DNA from: Zoogloea sp.
GTDB lineage: Bacteria > Pseudomonadota > Gammaproteobacteria > Burkholderiales > Rhodocyclaceae
Assembly (NCBI RefSeq): GCF_028689785.1
Contig: NZ_JAQVCN010000018.1
Location: 1-64,000, forward strand
Direction: 5' to 3'
Length of the DNA: 64,000 nt
Position 1 is the stretch's first letter, and each line of letters starts with the position of its first letter. This document shows positions 37,805 through 47,632 of the stretch, piece by piece. Position numbers and translations under genes: made by a program. Below the pieces are notes generated by a model. It was not told where the DNA came from and searched no databases. It was given only the letters and a program-made list of their open reading frames with translations.

Positions 37805-39607
37805 TTACTTGTCCATCTTCCAGTCCGGCGCATAGGCCTGCAGCCACTGCTCCAGCATCATGATGATCCACACCATCTCGCCGTAGTAGCCCGGGCTCTC
37901 GGGCAGCCACTTTTCGTGCAGCTCGCGGATGAAGCCCGGGCGGATCACGCCGCGGGCGGCAAAGGCTTCGAGGTTTTCGGTGGCCAGCTTGCTGAGGCCC
38001 GGGTGCTTGACCGCCCAGATGCCGAAGGGCAGGCCGAAGCCGTGCTTCTTCTTGGTGATGATCTCGTCGGGCAGGAAGCCGCGCAGGGCTTCCTTGAACA
38101 GCCAGCGCAGCTTGAGGCCCTTGAGCTTCCACTCGGTGGGGAGGGTGAGCGAGAAGTCCAGCAGCTCGTCTGACAGGAAGGGGAAGCCTACGTCCACGCC
38201 GGCCAGGCGGGTGGTGCCGATGACCTTGGGCAGGTCGTTGTCGGCCAGGGTGTACTTCCAGTCGAAGGCCAGCATGCGATTGACCAGGCTGGCGTTTTTT
38301 ACTTCACCCCAGGTGGCGCGTTGCAGCTTGCCCGGGGAGTCGAGGTCAACGCGGCGGCAGAAGCCGGGCTCGAAGACGGTGTCGATGCCCAGGCGGTGGA
38401 GCAGGTTGTACATTTCCATGCGGTCGGGCATGGGCACACGGGCCTGTTCCACATAGCTCACACCCTTCTTGACCAGCGGGATGCTGCCCAAGCCGGGCAG
38501 GCCGGAGAGGGGCTCCACCAGGGTGCTGCGCAGCAGGGACGGAATGGTGTCGTACCAGCCGAAGACCTTCTGCTTGGCGTAGCGGGAATTGCCGCCGAAG
38601 AGCTCGTCACCACCGTCGCCGGCCAGCAGCTTGGTGATGCCGTCGGCGCGGGCGCGGCTGGCGCAGATCCAGGCGGGCACGGCGGACGAGTTGCCGAAGG
38701 GCTGGTCGTAGCTGCGGGCCACGAGGGGGATGCCTTCGAGCAGGTCTTCGGGGGTGACGTAGTACTCGTGGTGGTCGGTCTTGAAGTGCTTGGCGGCGAT
38801 CCGGGCGTACTCCATCTCGTCGTAGCCGGTGGCGTTGAAGCCCATGGAGTAGGTACGGGCCGGGGCGCCGCCCACCTGGCACAGCATGCCGGACACGGTG
38901 GAGCTGTCGGTGCCGCCGGACAGGAAGGAGCCGGTGTCGGGACCGGCGTATTCGTTGCGCACGGATTCGCGGACGATGTCGAGGAAGCGGCCCTTGGCCT
39001 CGGCCAGGCTGATGCCCGGGGTCTCGCCGAACTCGGGGAGCCAGTGCTTGCTGATCTTGGCCTTGCCGCCGCTCCACTGGAGCTGGCTGGCGGGAGGCAG
39101 GCGATGGACCTCGTTGAATATGGTCAGCGGCGACGGGATGACGTGGAAGTACAGGTAGTCAAAGATCGTCTGGGCGCTGATGGTGCGCTTTTCGAGAGGC
39201 ACGCCGTCGGCCCGGTCGGCCAGGCCCAGCTCGCCGTTCTCGACGCCGTAGCACCAGGGTTCGGTGTCGAACTTGTCGTTGAAGAGGGTGACGGTGTTGC
39301 TGCGGGTGTCGATGAAGGCCACCGCGTAGCGGCCCTTCACGCCGTCCACGGCCTTGGCGCCCCGCTGTTCGAAGCGGGTCAGCCAGAGCTCGGCGGCATT
39401 GTTGCCGGCCTCGGCAAAGCGCGGCGCGCCCCGGCTGACGCACAGGATGCCGTTACGCTCGGCCAGGGTGGCCGGCTTGCTCACGTTCATCCGTCCGCCG
39501 GCCCAACTGCAGGACCACCCTTCGGGCGAGGGCTGGATGGCCAGATCGGGGGCAATGCCGCTGCGGGGTGCCGTCAGGCGGGCGTGGATCAAGGTTTTGC
39601 TTTCCAA
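37805..39607 (-). CDS. asparagine synthase-like amidotransferase lacking the N-terminal Cys
   Basis: The 600-residue protein has a C-terminal asparagine-synthetase domain with the ATP-pyrophosphatase loop LSGGTDSST near residue 230 and GDGGDELFGG near 330. The N-terminal glutaminase domain starts MESKTLIHARL, not MC, so the catalytic Cys2 of class II amidotransferases is missing. It would then use free ammonia or an amine donor instead of glutamine. It is last in the minus-strand polysaccharide arm and probably amidates a sugar or peptide group. Confidence 0.88.
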   Translation of the reverse strand: MESKTLIHARLTAPRSGIAPDLAIQPSPEGWSCSWAGGRMNVSKPATLAERNGILCVSRGAPRFAEAGNNAAELWLTRFEQRGAKAVDGVKGRYAVAFIDTRSNTVTLFNDKFDTEPWCYGVENGELGLADRADGVPLEKRTISAQTIFDYLYFHVIPSPLTIFNEVHRLPPASQLQWSGGKAKISKHWLPEFGETPGISLAEAKGRFLDIVRESVRNEYAGPDTGSFLSGGTDSSTVSGMLCQVGGAPARTYSMGFNATGYDEMEYARIAAKHFKTDHHEYYVTPEDLLEGIPLVARSYDQPFGNSSAVPAWICASRARADGITKLLAGDGGDELFGGNSRYAKQKVFGWYDTIPSLLRSTLVEPLSGLPGLGSIPLVKKGVSYVEQARVPMPDRMEMYNLLHRLGIDTVFEPGFCRRVDLDSPGKLQRATWGEVKNASLVNRMLAFDWKYTLADNDLPKVIGTTRLAGVDVGFPFLSDELLDFSLTLPTEWKLKGLKLRWLFKEALRGFLPDEIITKKKHGFGLPFGIWAVKHPGLSKLATENLEAFAARGVIRPGFIRELHEKWLPESPGYYGEMVWIIMMLEQWLQAYAPDWKMDK

Positions 39608-39632
39608 CTCTGACTCCGTTCAAATCGTGGAT

Positions 39633-41120
39633 TTACTGCACATCGCTGCGCTGGGCGGCCGGCAGAAAGCGGGACAGCTTCAGTTTGGCGAGGATGTAAG
39701 CTTCGGCGCCCTGGGGGCGGCCACTCAGGGCCCATAGCCCGAGCAGGGCGAGCGAATAGGACAGGGCGCCCAGGGCCACCTCCAGCAGGAAGGCGAGCAA
39801 CAGGGGCAGACTGTCGGGAAAGCTGACGAGCGTGTCGGTCAGAGCCATCAGGCCGGCGGCCGTGGCCGGGCGCCAGATGGCGCGCAGCAGGTCGGTGGCG
39901 CGCAGCTCCCGTACTTCCAGCAGGATCACGCCGAGAAAGAGGCCGAGGCCGAGGGTTGCCACGCCCAGGCGCAGGTGGGCGATGTCGAGGGCACTGAGGG
40001 ACGAGAACATCAGGCCGGTGATCGACAGGAAGACAATGTTCTGGACCCACACGAAGAGGCTGAGGGTGCGGATCTTGCCGATGGTGATGAGCAGGTAGCC
40101 CGCCGCGTGGGACAGGGCCGCCAGGGAAAACACCAGGGCCAGGGTCTGGACGAAGGGGATGGCGCTCGCCCATTGGGTACCGAGCATGATCATCACGGCC
40201 CGGTCGGCCACACAGGCCAGGCCCACCCCGGCCGGAATCGCCAGCAGCGCCTGGACGGCCAGGGCAACCAGATAGGCTTCACGCAGCCGCGCCGGGTCGT
40301 GCTTGGTGGCAACAAAGGCCGGAAAGAGCACCCGGCCGAGGGGCTGCAGCAACTCGGTGGAGGGCATCTGGGCGATTTCGGTGGCCAGAGTGTAGGCCCC
40401 CATGGTGGACGCACCAGAGATGCGGCCGACCAGGAAGCGGTCGAACTGGGTGTCGAAATACACGCCGATGCTGCGGATCAGGGCCCACTGGGAGAAGGAC
40501 CACAGGTGCCGGACGCGGGACAGGGAGAAGCGCGGCCGGAAGGGGTGCATGGTGTAGCTCAGTACCACCCCGGTGAAACGACCGGCCAGAGCGCCGAGGG
40601 GCATGGCCCAGTAGGATTCGAGGGTGACGGCAAGGGCGATGGTGACCAGAAAGCCCGCCAGGCGCCGGATGAAGAAGAAGCGGAAGTCCTGCCCGAAAGC
40701 CATGCTCTTCTGGAAGCACACCACGCCGATGTTCTCGAAGCCGCCCACCAGCATGCCCACGGCCATCAGGCGGGTCACGTCGGCCACCCGCGGGTCGCGG
40801 TAGTAGTCGGCGGCCAGCGGCGCGAGGGCGAAGATGATGGCGCCCACCGCTGCCGACTGGATCAGGCGGATGGTCCAGGCCGTGTGGTAGTCCTCGTCGT
40901 CGGCGTTGGCGTTCTGGATCAGCGCCATGTTGACGCCCAGGTCCAGCAGTACGTCCACCAGGCCGACCAGCACCGAAGCCATGGCGATGATGCCGAAATC
41001 CTCGGGGGTGAGGATGCGCGCCAGGATCAGGGTGCTGATCAGCCCGATCAGGCGATCGGTCCAGCGCATGGCCACCACAATCAGGGCGTTGGCAAAGAGG
41101 CTTCTCTGGGGAGGTGGCAT
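39633..41120 (-). CDS. oligosaccharide flippase (Wzx/MOP family)
   Basis: This 495-residue integral membrane protein has about 12-14 transmembrane segments. MOP features near the N-terminus include TLILARILTPEDFGIIAMAS, and VGRISGASTMGAYTLATEIA lies mid-protein. It is expected to flip lipid-linked sugar units across the inner membrane. It precedes the asparagine synthase-like gene by 25 bases and follows the decarboxylase by about 100. Confidence 0.93.
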   Translation of the reverse strand: MPPPQRSLFANALIVVAMRWTDRLIGLISTLILARILTPEDFGIIAMASVLVGLVDVLLDLGVNMALIQNANADDEDYHTAWTIRLIQSAAVGAIIFALAPLAADYYRDPRVADVTRLMAVGMLVGGFENIGVVCFQKSMAFGQDFRFFFIRRLAGFLVTIALAVTLESYWAMPLGALAGRFTGVVLSYTMHPFRPRFSLSRVRHLWSFSQWALIRSIGVYFDTQFDRFLVGRISGASTMGAYTLATEIAQMPSTELLQPLGRVLFPAFVATKHDPARLREAYLVALAVQALLAIPAGVGLACVADRAVMIMLGTQWASAIPFVQTLALVFSLAALSHAAGYLLITIGKIRTLSLFVWVQNIVFLSITGLMFSSLSALDIAHLRLGVATLGLGLFLGVILLEVRELRATDLLRAIWRPATAAGLMALTDTLVSFPDSLPLLLAFLLEVALGALSYSLALLGLWALSGRPQGAEAYILAKLKLSRFLPAAQRSDVQ

Positions 41121-41223
41121 GAACTCGGAGAGGAAAGGGGACGTCCGGGAGGGGCGCAGGTGAGGGCGGACAGCTGCGGCATCGGGCCAGGCCTGGTGAT
41201 GCCGCGGTTTGAGCTCCGGTCGC

Positions 41224-42468
41224 TCAGACCAGGACCTCGACCAGATCCGGGTGGCTCAGGAAGCCGTGGGGGCTGGCACTGGCGCCGTAGGCTCCGGACT
41301 GGAAAACAACCACCAGGTCGCCGGGTTGGGCCTCGGGGAGGTTCATGCGGTCGCCCAGGATGTCGAGGGGCGTGCACAGGGGGCCGACCACGGACACGGC
41401 CTCACCAGCCGGCGCATCCACGCGGTTACCGATGGCCACCGGGTAGTTTTTGCGGATCACCTGGCCGAAGTTGCCGGAGGCGGACAGGTGGTGGTGCAGA
41501 CCGCCGTTGGTGACCAGGTAGGTGTGGCCGCGGGAGACCTTGCGGTCCACCACCTGGCAGACGTAGATGCCGGCCTCGCCAACGAAATAGCGGCCCAGCT
41601 CGATGACGATCTCGGCCTGGGGCATCTTCTGGCGGGCGTCTTCCTGGATGGCGGCCAGGTTGGCGCTGATGCTGGTGAGGTCGAGGCGCTGCTCACCCGG
41701 GAAGTAGGGAATGCCGAGGCCGCCGCCCAGGTTTAGGAACTTGACTGGCCCGGGGGCCGATTCGGCCAGGCGCAGGGCCAGGTCGAAACACTTGCGCTGG
41801 GCCTCTACGATGGACTCGGGGCGCAGGTTCTGGGAGCCGGCAAACAGGTGGAAGCCTTCGAAGCCCAGGCCGGCCTTGCCGATCTCGGCCAGCAGCTCGG
41901 GCACCTGTTCGGCGTCTACGCCGAACTGCTTGGGGCCGCCGCCCATCTTCATGCCGGAGCTCTTCAGCTCGAAGTCGGGGTTGACGCGCACCGCCACCCG
42001 GGCCGTCCAGCCCGTTTGCTGCTGGATGGCGGCAAGCACGCCGACTTCGCGGAAGGATTCGATGTTGATGAGGATGCCCGCGGCCACCGCCTTGTGCAGC
42101 TCTGCGTCGCTTTTGCCGGGGCCGGCGAAGCTGATCTCGCGGGGGTCGGCGCCACTGTCGAGGGCGACGTTGAGCTCAAGGCCGGAGGCTACGTCGATGC
42201 CGTCCACCAGGCCGGCCATGTGGTTGACCACGGCGGGCATGGGGTTGGCCTTCATGGCGTAGTGCAGCTTGATGCCGGCCGGCAGGGCGGCGCGCAGCTC
42301 GGTGGCGCGGCGGGTCAGCAGGGCGCGGTCGTAGGCGTAGAAAGGGGTCTGGCCAACCCGGGCGGCGAGGCGGGTCAGGGGGATGCCACCCACCAGCAGC
42401 TCGTTGCCCTGGACGGGAAACTGGTCGGTGGGGGCATGGACCGGCTTTTCGCGGGGGGTATCGCTCAT
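41224..42468 (-). CDS. PLP-dependent decarboxylase, exosortase-A-associated type
   Basis: The 414-residue enzyme has the Orn/DAP/Arg decarboxylase 2 fold. The PLP lysine is in HYAMKANP near residue 60, the Gly-rich phosphate site is GGGLGIPY near residue 230, and a C-terminal beta-barrel follows. Proteins of this kind accompany the acyl-CoA ligase in exosortase-A loci. It overlaps the ligase by four bases in ATGA. The start at 42468 replaces a longer frame that only shadows the ligase. Confidence 0.92.
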   Translation of the reverse strand: MSDTPREKPVHAPTDQFPVQGNELLVGGIPLTRLAARVGQTPFYAYDRALLTRRATELRAALPAGIKLHYAMKANPMPAVVNHMAGLVDGIDVASGLELNVALDSGADPREISFAGPGKSDAELHKAVAAGILINIESFREVGVLAAIQQQTGWTARVAVRVNPDFELKSSGMKMGGGPKQFGVDAEQVPELLAEIGKAGLGFEGFHLFAGSQNLRPESIVEAQRKCFDLALRLAESAPGPVKFLNLGGGLGIPYFPGEQRLDLTSISANLAAIQEDARQKMPQAEIVIELGRYFVGEAGIYVCQVVDRKVSRGHTYLVTNGGLHHHLSASGNFGQVIRKNYPVAIGNRVDAPAGEAVSVVGPLCTPLDILGDRMNLPEAQPGDLVVVFQSGAYGASASPHGFLSHPDLVEVLV

Positions 42469-44069
42469 TGCTGCACCTTGTGCGTGTTCTCGAATTCGGT
42501 GGAAAGGGTCTTGCGGTCGATCTTGCCGTTGGGGTTGCGAGGAAGGGGGCCGTCCCGCACTTCGATCACCGAGGGCACCATGTAGGCGGGCATGCGCTGT
42601 TTGCATTCGGCCAGCAGGGCCGCGCTGTCGAGGGCGGCGCCGTCCTTGCCGGTGGCGATCACGCAGATGGAGTGACCAAGGGCCGGGTGGGGCACGCCGA
42701 AGGCGACGCATTCGCCCACCATCTGGGTGCTGTAGAGGATCTCCTCGACCTCGGTGGGGCTGACCCGGTAGCCGGAGGTTTTCATCATCTCGTCGCGGCG
42801 CCCGATGAAGTACAGGTAGCCTTCCTCGTCACGGCGCACGGTGTCGCCGGAGAACACGGCGATCTCGGGCAGCACGAAGCCGCTCTGGCGGCCTGGTGCG
42901 GTGGCGGGCAGGGGCTTGAAGCGTTCGGCGGTCTTCTCCGCATCGTTCCAGTAGCCCATGGCCACGTGGGCGCCCCGCTGGACCAGCTCGCCCGGTTCGT
43001 TGGGGGCACATTCGGTACCGTCATCGCGCAGCACCAGCACTTCGGCATTGGGGATGGCCTTGCCAATGGAGTCGGGGCGGGTGTCCACCTGGTCGGGGGG
43101 CAGGTAGGTGGCGCGGAAGGCCTCGGTGAGGCCGTACATGAGGAAGGGCTGGGTGCGTGGCAGGTGGGCGCGCAGGGCCTTGAGGGTTTCCAGGGGCATG
43201 CGGCCGCCGGTATTGGCGAAGTAGCGCAGGTGGTCAGTGACGGTTTCTGGCCACTTGAGCTGGGCCAACTGGATGTACAGGGGCGGTACGGCGGTGAGGC
43301 CGGTGACCTTCTCCTTGACCATGGCCTTGAGCACGTCCTGAGGCAGCAGGTAGTTGAGCAGCACGACCCGGGCGCCGGAGTGAAAGGCGGTGGTGAGCTG
43401 GGAGAAGCCCGCGTCGAAGGACAGGGGCAGGGCGGCCAGCAGGGTGTCGCCCTGGTTGTTGCCCAGGTAGGAAGCGACGCTCTTGGCGCCGGCCACCATG
43501 TTGCGGTGGGACAGCACCACGCCCTTGGGGCGGCCGGTGCTGCCGGAGGTGTACAGGATGGAGAGGATGTCGCTGTCAACAACCCGGTGGCCGGTACAGG
43601 GTGCGCTGGCCAGCACCTCGGACCACTGGTGCAGGCTGGCCGACTGCAGCTCGACGGGCTTGGTGAGCGGGCCGGTGAGGATCACCTGGCGCAGGTCGTG
43701 GCAGTGATTGAGGGTGTCGGCCAGGAGGGGCAGGCGCTCGGGGGAGGTCACCAGCACGCGGGCGTTGCAGTCACGCAGGATGTGGCCGATCTGCTCGCCC
43801 TTGAGGATGGGATTGACCGGCACGAAGGCGCCACCCGCCCGGGCCGTACCAAAGCTCGCCACCACCATCTCGATGCGTTTGTCCAGGAAGATGCCGACCC
43901 GCTCGCCCCGGTCCAGACCAAGGGCCATCAGCCCGGCGGCAAAGCCGGCCACCTGGGTGTCGAGTTCCTGGTAGCTGAGGGTGATTGCGCCCGCCGTGAG
44001 GGCGGCGGAGGCGGGGGCACGCTCCGCCGAGGCGGAGATCAGTTCGTGGAGGAGAGTCGTCGTGTGCAT
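42465..44069 (-). CDS. acyl-CoA ligase (AMP-forming), exosortase-A-associated type
   Basis: The 534-residue adenylating enzyme has the ATP motif YTSGSTGRPKGVV near residue 170, the A5 motif YGLTEAFRATYL and the A8 motif RRDEMMKTSGYRVSPTEVEE. It activates a carboxylate as acyl-AMP and loads it on CoA or on the carrier protein encoded at 46538. The start at 44069 begins at the conserved MHTTTLLHEL; an ATG 45 bases upstream adds an unrelated tail. Confidence 0.93.
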   Translation of the reverse strand: MHTTTLLHELISASAERAPASAALTAGAITLSYQELDTQVAGFAAGLMALGLDRGERVGIFLDKRIEMVVASFGTARAGGAFVPVNPILKGEQIGHILRDCNARVLVTSPERLPLLADTLNHCHDLRQVILTGPLTKPVELQSASLHQWSEVLASAPCTGHRVVDSDILSILYTSGSTGRPKGVVLSHRNMVAGAKSVASYLGNNQGDTLLAALPLSFDAGFSQLTTAFHSGARVVLLNYLLPQDVLKAMVKEKVTGLTAVPPLYIQLAQLKWPETVTDHLRYFANTGGRMPLETLKALRAHLPRTQPFLMYGLTEAFRATYLPPDQVDTRPDSIGKAIPNAEVLVLRDDGTECAPNEPGELVQRGAHVAMGYWNDAEKTAERFKPLPATAPGRQSGFVLPEIAVFSGDTVRRDEEGYLYFIGRRDEMMKTSGYRVSPTEVEEILYSTQMVGECVAFGVPHPALGHSICVIATGKDGAALDSAALLAECKQRMPAYMVPSVIEVRDGPLPRNPNGKIDRKTLSTEFENTHKVQQ

Positions 44070-44194
44070 GGGTGTGGAGTGAATTCTGCGAACCGGTTGA
44101 GCGGGCAAAGCCACCGTTGGACTGCGGCTGTCAGTCTATCTGAGCTTCATGACCGAATACGCGTGATGGATCACAGCCGGGGTGATTCAGTGGC

Positions 44195-45445
44195 TCAGGC
44201 GGGCAGGCTGTCGAGCAGCCTGGCCAGCTCGGCGGTGCGCGAGCGGCGGGAGCAGGTGTCGGCAAGCTGGCGTTCGACCCCTTGCAGGGTGCCGGCCTTC
44301 CAGCGGGCGATGATGGTGCCGAGCATCTCGCGGATCTGCGCTGCATCGGTGATGTCGGCTATCCACGGGGCCTGGAGCGTGTTCAGGGTGCCCGCCGTGT
44401 TGCCGGCAAAGTCGGTGAGGGCGATGATGGGCTTGCCGGCGCGGGCGTATTCGTAGAGCTTGGCCGGGATCTGCTTGTTGCAGGCGGCGGCCTGGAAAAG
44501 CAGGAGGCCGTCGGCGCGCATCATTTCCTGGAGGGCGCTGCGGTAGGCCACCACAGGTTCGATCACCACGATGTCGTCGATGCCGTATTCGGCCAGCAGC
44601 TTGCTGTAGTAATCGTCGGTGCCGGTGGCCCGCAGGACGATGCGCAGGCTTGCTGCGGAGATCTCGCCGGCGCGCTTCATGGCCTGGAGGGCTGCAAAGA
44701 AGGCCCGCGGATCGCGTTCGGCGGGGTAGAGCACGCCGCTATGCACCAGCACCATCTGGCCCTCGGGGCCGAGGCGGCGGGTGTCGAGGCCTTGTTCGGC
44801 GTCGCGGAAGTTGTCCTCGTCAAAGCCGTTCTCGATCACTGCCCAGCAGCTGGCCGGCTTGTCAGGATAGCGCTCGGCGTACATGTCCCGGGTGGCCCGG
44901 GTGGTGAAAATGGCACGGCTGCAGGCGGCAATGAGTCGGGATTCGAGGCGCCGATGGATCTTCCAGGTGCTGGGGTTGACCGGGTAGCCGGGCTCGGTCA
45001 TGCCGTCCCGGAAGTCGAGGACCAGGGGCAGGCCCGACAGCCGGTGCAGGGTCAGGCCGATCATCGGCGCGGTGGCGATGGGGAAGGTTGCGAAGATGGC
45101 TTTGGGCCGGTAACGGCGGATCAGTTGCATGCCCCGGATCACCCCCATCGGCCACCAGCTGACCCAGCGGTCGGGCTGGGCCATCCAGCGCAGGTAGCGC
45201 CCCTTGAGGGACAGGTGCCGCGCGGTGTCCAGGCCGAAGGCCCGTTCCACCACCATGCCGGCCGGGATCTCGCCCATCTGGTCGTTGCTGACTGCTTCAT
45301 AGGCCCGCGGGGATACGGTGAGAATCATCGGTTCCCAGTGGTGGTCCCGCAGGTATTCCGAGAACTTCAGGGTTCGCTGGATACCACTGCTCGTCCGTAC
45401 GGGCGGGTAGTGGTAGGCAATCATCAGCACACGCTTGTCGGTCAT
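44195..45445 (-). CDS. glycosyltransferase family 4 (exosortase-A locus)
   Basis: The 416-residue GT-B enzyme begins KRVLMIAYHYPPVRTSSGIQ. Its donor-binding region includes VHSGVLYPAERDPRAF near residue 234 and the acidic motif of KLYEYARAGKPIIAL near residue 325. It transfers a sugar from a nucleotide donor to the growing lipid-linked glycan. It is the first gene of the minus-strand arm, about 125 bases upstream of the acyl-CoA ligase. Confidence 0.92.
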   Translation of the reverse strand: MTDKRVLMIAYHYPPVRTSSGIQRTLKFSEYLRDHHWEPMILTVSPRAYEAVSNDQMGEIPAGMVVERAFGLDTARHLSLKGRYLRWMAQPDRWVSWWPMGVIRGMQLIRRYRPKAIFATFPIATAPMIGLTLHRLSGLPLVLDFRDGMTEPGYPVNPSTWKIHRRLESRLIAACSRAIFTTRATRDMYAERYPDKPASCWAVIENGFDEDNFRDAEQGLDTRRLGPEGQMVLVHSGVLYPAERDPRAFFAALQAMKRAGEISAASLRIVLRATGTDDYYSKLLAEYGIDDIVVIEPVVAYRSALQEMMRADGLLLFQAAACNKQIPAKLYEYARAGKPIIALTDFAGNTAGTLNTLQAPWIADITDAAQIREMLGTIIARWKAGTLQGVERQLADTCSRRSRTAELARLLDSLPA

Positions 45446-45577
45446 GAATACTGTGCATCCGGAGCGCCCGCCCGGCCAGGCCTGGGCTTCGACGGATGCC
45501 GGAAAATTTACTTTGAATTGAGGCGCGGAGTGTAACCGACACCCTTCACAAATTTTGCCAAATAGTGCTTCCGTCGG

Positions 45578-46273
45578 TCATTGTCCGTGTTGTGGTGGCG
45601 CGAGCTTGACGGTGGGGCGGGACGCGGCCGAAAGACTGATGTGGAACCACGGCGCCGTGCCTATGAAGCTGATCTGCAGCGGACCGATGCACAGGAAGGT
45701 GGCACTGCACAGCTTGTGGATGCCCAGTCTGCCGTGGGCGGCGAGGGAGGTCGGGTTGTAGGCCGATATGCGCGACATGCTCCAGCGGATGCCGCGCTTG
45801 TCCAGGTGGCTGTTGGCGGCGTCCCAGAGGCGCGCAAAGGTGCGCCCGATGCGGTGCTTGGGTTCCACATGAACGTCATAGTCCCAGACGCAGGTGGCGG
45901 TGTCTGCCAGCTCGTAACGGCAGCGCACTTCATCTTCGTCATAGGCCCCGTAGGCGAGCCACAGAAAGCCGGCGAACTCGTCGCCGGAGCGTGCTACGAA
46001 GCACTGGGCCTTGTCCCGCATGCGCCGGGCGATGACTTCGGGCGGGCGGGGAAAGCGAGGAATCAAAGGATTGTCCGGGGTGAGTTCGACAATCGGGTTC
46101 TTCACCGACGGGCGGCATGCAGCCTCTCCGTGAATCGGCTGGGCAACCAGGTAGTAGCGGACCAGGCGGACATGACCGAGGCTGCCCTTGTCCAGCAGCA
46201 GGCTCAGGTAGTAGAGGCTGCCATCAAGGGCGCCCAACTGCTTGTAGGTGGTGCGGATGCGTTGAAAGGGCAT
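45578..46273 (-). CDS. GNAT-like N-acetyltransferase of the polysaccharide locus
   Basis: The 231-residue protein resembles the GNAT family by its strand order (CFVARSGDEFAGFLWLAYG, then WDYDVHVEPKHRIGRTFARLW and SRISAYNPTSLAAHGRLG). The acetyl-CoA loop is degenerate. It probably acylates a sugar amine during polysaccharide assembly. It lies on the minus strand upstream of the glycosyltransferase, divergent from the carrier-protein gene. Confidence 0.7.
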   Translation of the reverse strand: MPFQRIRTTYKQLGALDGSLYYLSLLLDKGSLGHVRLVRYYLVAQPIHGEAACRPSVKNPIVELTPDNPLIPRFPRPPEVIARRMRDKAQCFVARSGDEFAGFLWLAYGAYDEDEVRCRYELADTATCVWDYDVHVEPKHRIGRTFARLWDAANSHLDKRGIRWSMSRISAYNPTSLAAHGRLGIHKLCSATFLCIGPLQISFIGTAPWFHISLSAASRPTVKLAPPQHGQ

Positions 46274-46445
46274 TATCGGGCGAGATCAATGAAGCGAGGG
46301 TGCCGGGAGCTGGCTGGCGCGAAAGGTAACCGCAATGCCTGCCAGGGACTGTGGAAAAATGCAAAACAAGGATAATTTGTCCTGATTGTTACCGAGCTTG
46401 CTGCTCTGCAACCTACTTCACGGTGCCCCGGAGGGGCCTGTCGCA

Positions 46446-46451
46446 TATAAT
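46446..46451 (+). promoter_or_regulatory. -10 box upstream of the ACP-hydrolase operon
   Basis: TATAAT within GCATATAATGCG. No good -35 is present, so the promoter may need an activator. The divergent interval 46274-46510 contains no other recognisable element. Confidence 0.4.
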
Positions 46452-46537
46452 GCGATGATATCAAGCCTGCTGTTTCCGGCTTTGCCGGCCTTGGACTTGT
46501 GTCTGCATAAATGGATTTTTCCGACTGGAGTCTGCTT

Positions 46538-46786
46538 TTGGATACGAAGAACGAAGTGTTGTCGATTCTCGACGAAGTCCTGAGTCTGGGTGGCGCTGCT
46601 GCCAAATTCGAGCTCGATACCCCGCTGCTGGGTGCCCTGCCCGATCTTGACTCCATGGCGGTCGTCGGTTTGATCAACATGATGGAAGAGCGCTTCGGCT
46701 TCGTCGTGGAAGACGACGAGATTGACGGGTCAACCTTTGCAACGGTTGGCTCTCTCGTCGATTTCGTGAACGGAAAGCTTGCCTGA
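46538..46786 (+). CDS. acyl carrier protein, exosortase-A-associated type
   Basis: The 82-residue carrier protein has the phosphopantetheine attachment serine in PDLDSMAVV near residue 40. TTG at 46538 is chosen because GGAG lies seven bases upstream and the usual ACP length results; an in-frame ATG at 46511 lacks a binding site and would give 91 residues. It would carry the acyl group activated by the ligase at 42465. The stop is directly followed by the GTG of the next gene. Confidence 0.88.
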   Translation: MDTKNEVLSILDEVLSLGGAAAKFELDTPLLGALPDLDSMAVVGLINMMEERFGFVVEDDEIDGSTFATVGSLVDFVNGKLA

Positions 46787-47632
46787 GTGACAGCTATCCT
46801 GCCCCGGCGGGAGGCGTTCTTCCTCCCGGGCGGGGCGACGGCAGGAGGTCGCTTCTGCCCGCGTTTCTGTCTGTTGACCCGCGCTGAAGCACCCCGAGGC
46901 ACTGTCATATTCGTCCATGCCTTCGCCGAGGAGATGAACAAGTCCCGGCGGATGGTGGCCCTCGCGGCGGCTGCGTTTGCCGGATGTGGCTGGAATACCC
47001 TGCAGGTGGACCTCACCGGTTGTGGTGACAGCGACGGTGATTTTGGCGATGCCAGTTGGGCGGCCTGGAAAGGGGATCTTCAGGATGCCTGGGCTTGGGC
47101 CGCAGAGCACCTTTCCGGTCCGCTGGTCCTGTGGAGCCTGCGCAGCGGTGCGCTGGTGCTGTCCGACTGGCTGCGTGCGAGCGGGGTTGTAGCCCCCTTG
47201 CTGCTGTGGCAACCCGTGGCCAATGGCCGTCAGCACCTTACCCAGTTCCTGCGTCTCAAGGCGGCTGGCGAGATGCTTGCCGATGCAGATGCCAAGGCGT
47301 CCATGGAGGCCATCCGCGCCAGCCTGCAGGCTGGCGATGCAGTGGAGATCGCCGGTTACAGCCTGTCTGCAGCTCTGGCGAGCGGCATGGAGGCAGCAAC
47401 GCTGAGTCTGCCGGCTGCCTACGGGGCGCCGGTGGCTGCTTTCGAAGTCGGCCCCCCTGATCGTACCGAGGTTTCTCCGGCCCTGCGGGTGCTGGTGGAG
47501 CGTTGGTCGAAGGCGGGCGTACAGGTGCGCGCCGAGGCGGTGGCGGGCCCGGCTTTCTGGCAAACCCAGGAGATCGAGCTGTGCCCGGGGCTGATCGAGG
47601 CATCCGTGAGGGTGCTGGAGGATTTTTCATGA
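46787..47632 (+). CDS. alpha/beta hydrolase, exosortase-A system type 2
   Basis: The 281-residue protein has an alpha/beta-hydrolase core (VIFVHAFAEEMNKSRRMVA near residue 40, then LQVDLTGCGDSDG near 72). The usual nucleophile elbow is LWSLRSGAL, with Ser near residue 124. Such hydrolases are paired in exosortase-A loci; the substrate is unknown. Start is GTG, directly after the ACP stop. It overlaps the next hydrolase by four bases. Confidence 0.87.
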   Translation: MTAILPRREAFFLPGGATAGGRFCPRFCLLTRAEAPRGTVIFVHAFAEEMNKSRRMVALAAAAFAGCGWNTLQVDLTGCGDSDGDFGDASWAAWKGDLQDAWAWAAEHLSGPLVLWSLRSGALVLSDWLRASGVVAPLLLWQPVANGRQHLTQFLRLKAAGEMLADADAKASMEAIRASLQAGDAVEIAGYSLSAALASGMEAATLSLPAAYGAPVAAFEVGPPDRTEVSPALRVLVERWSKAGVQVRAEAVAGPAFWQTQEIELCPGLIEASVRVLEDFS

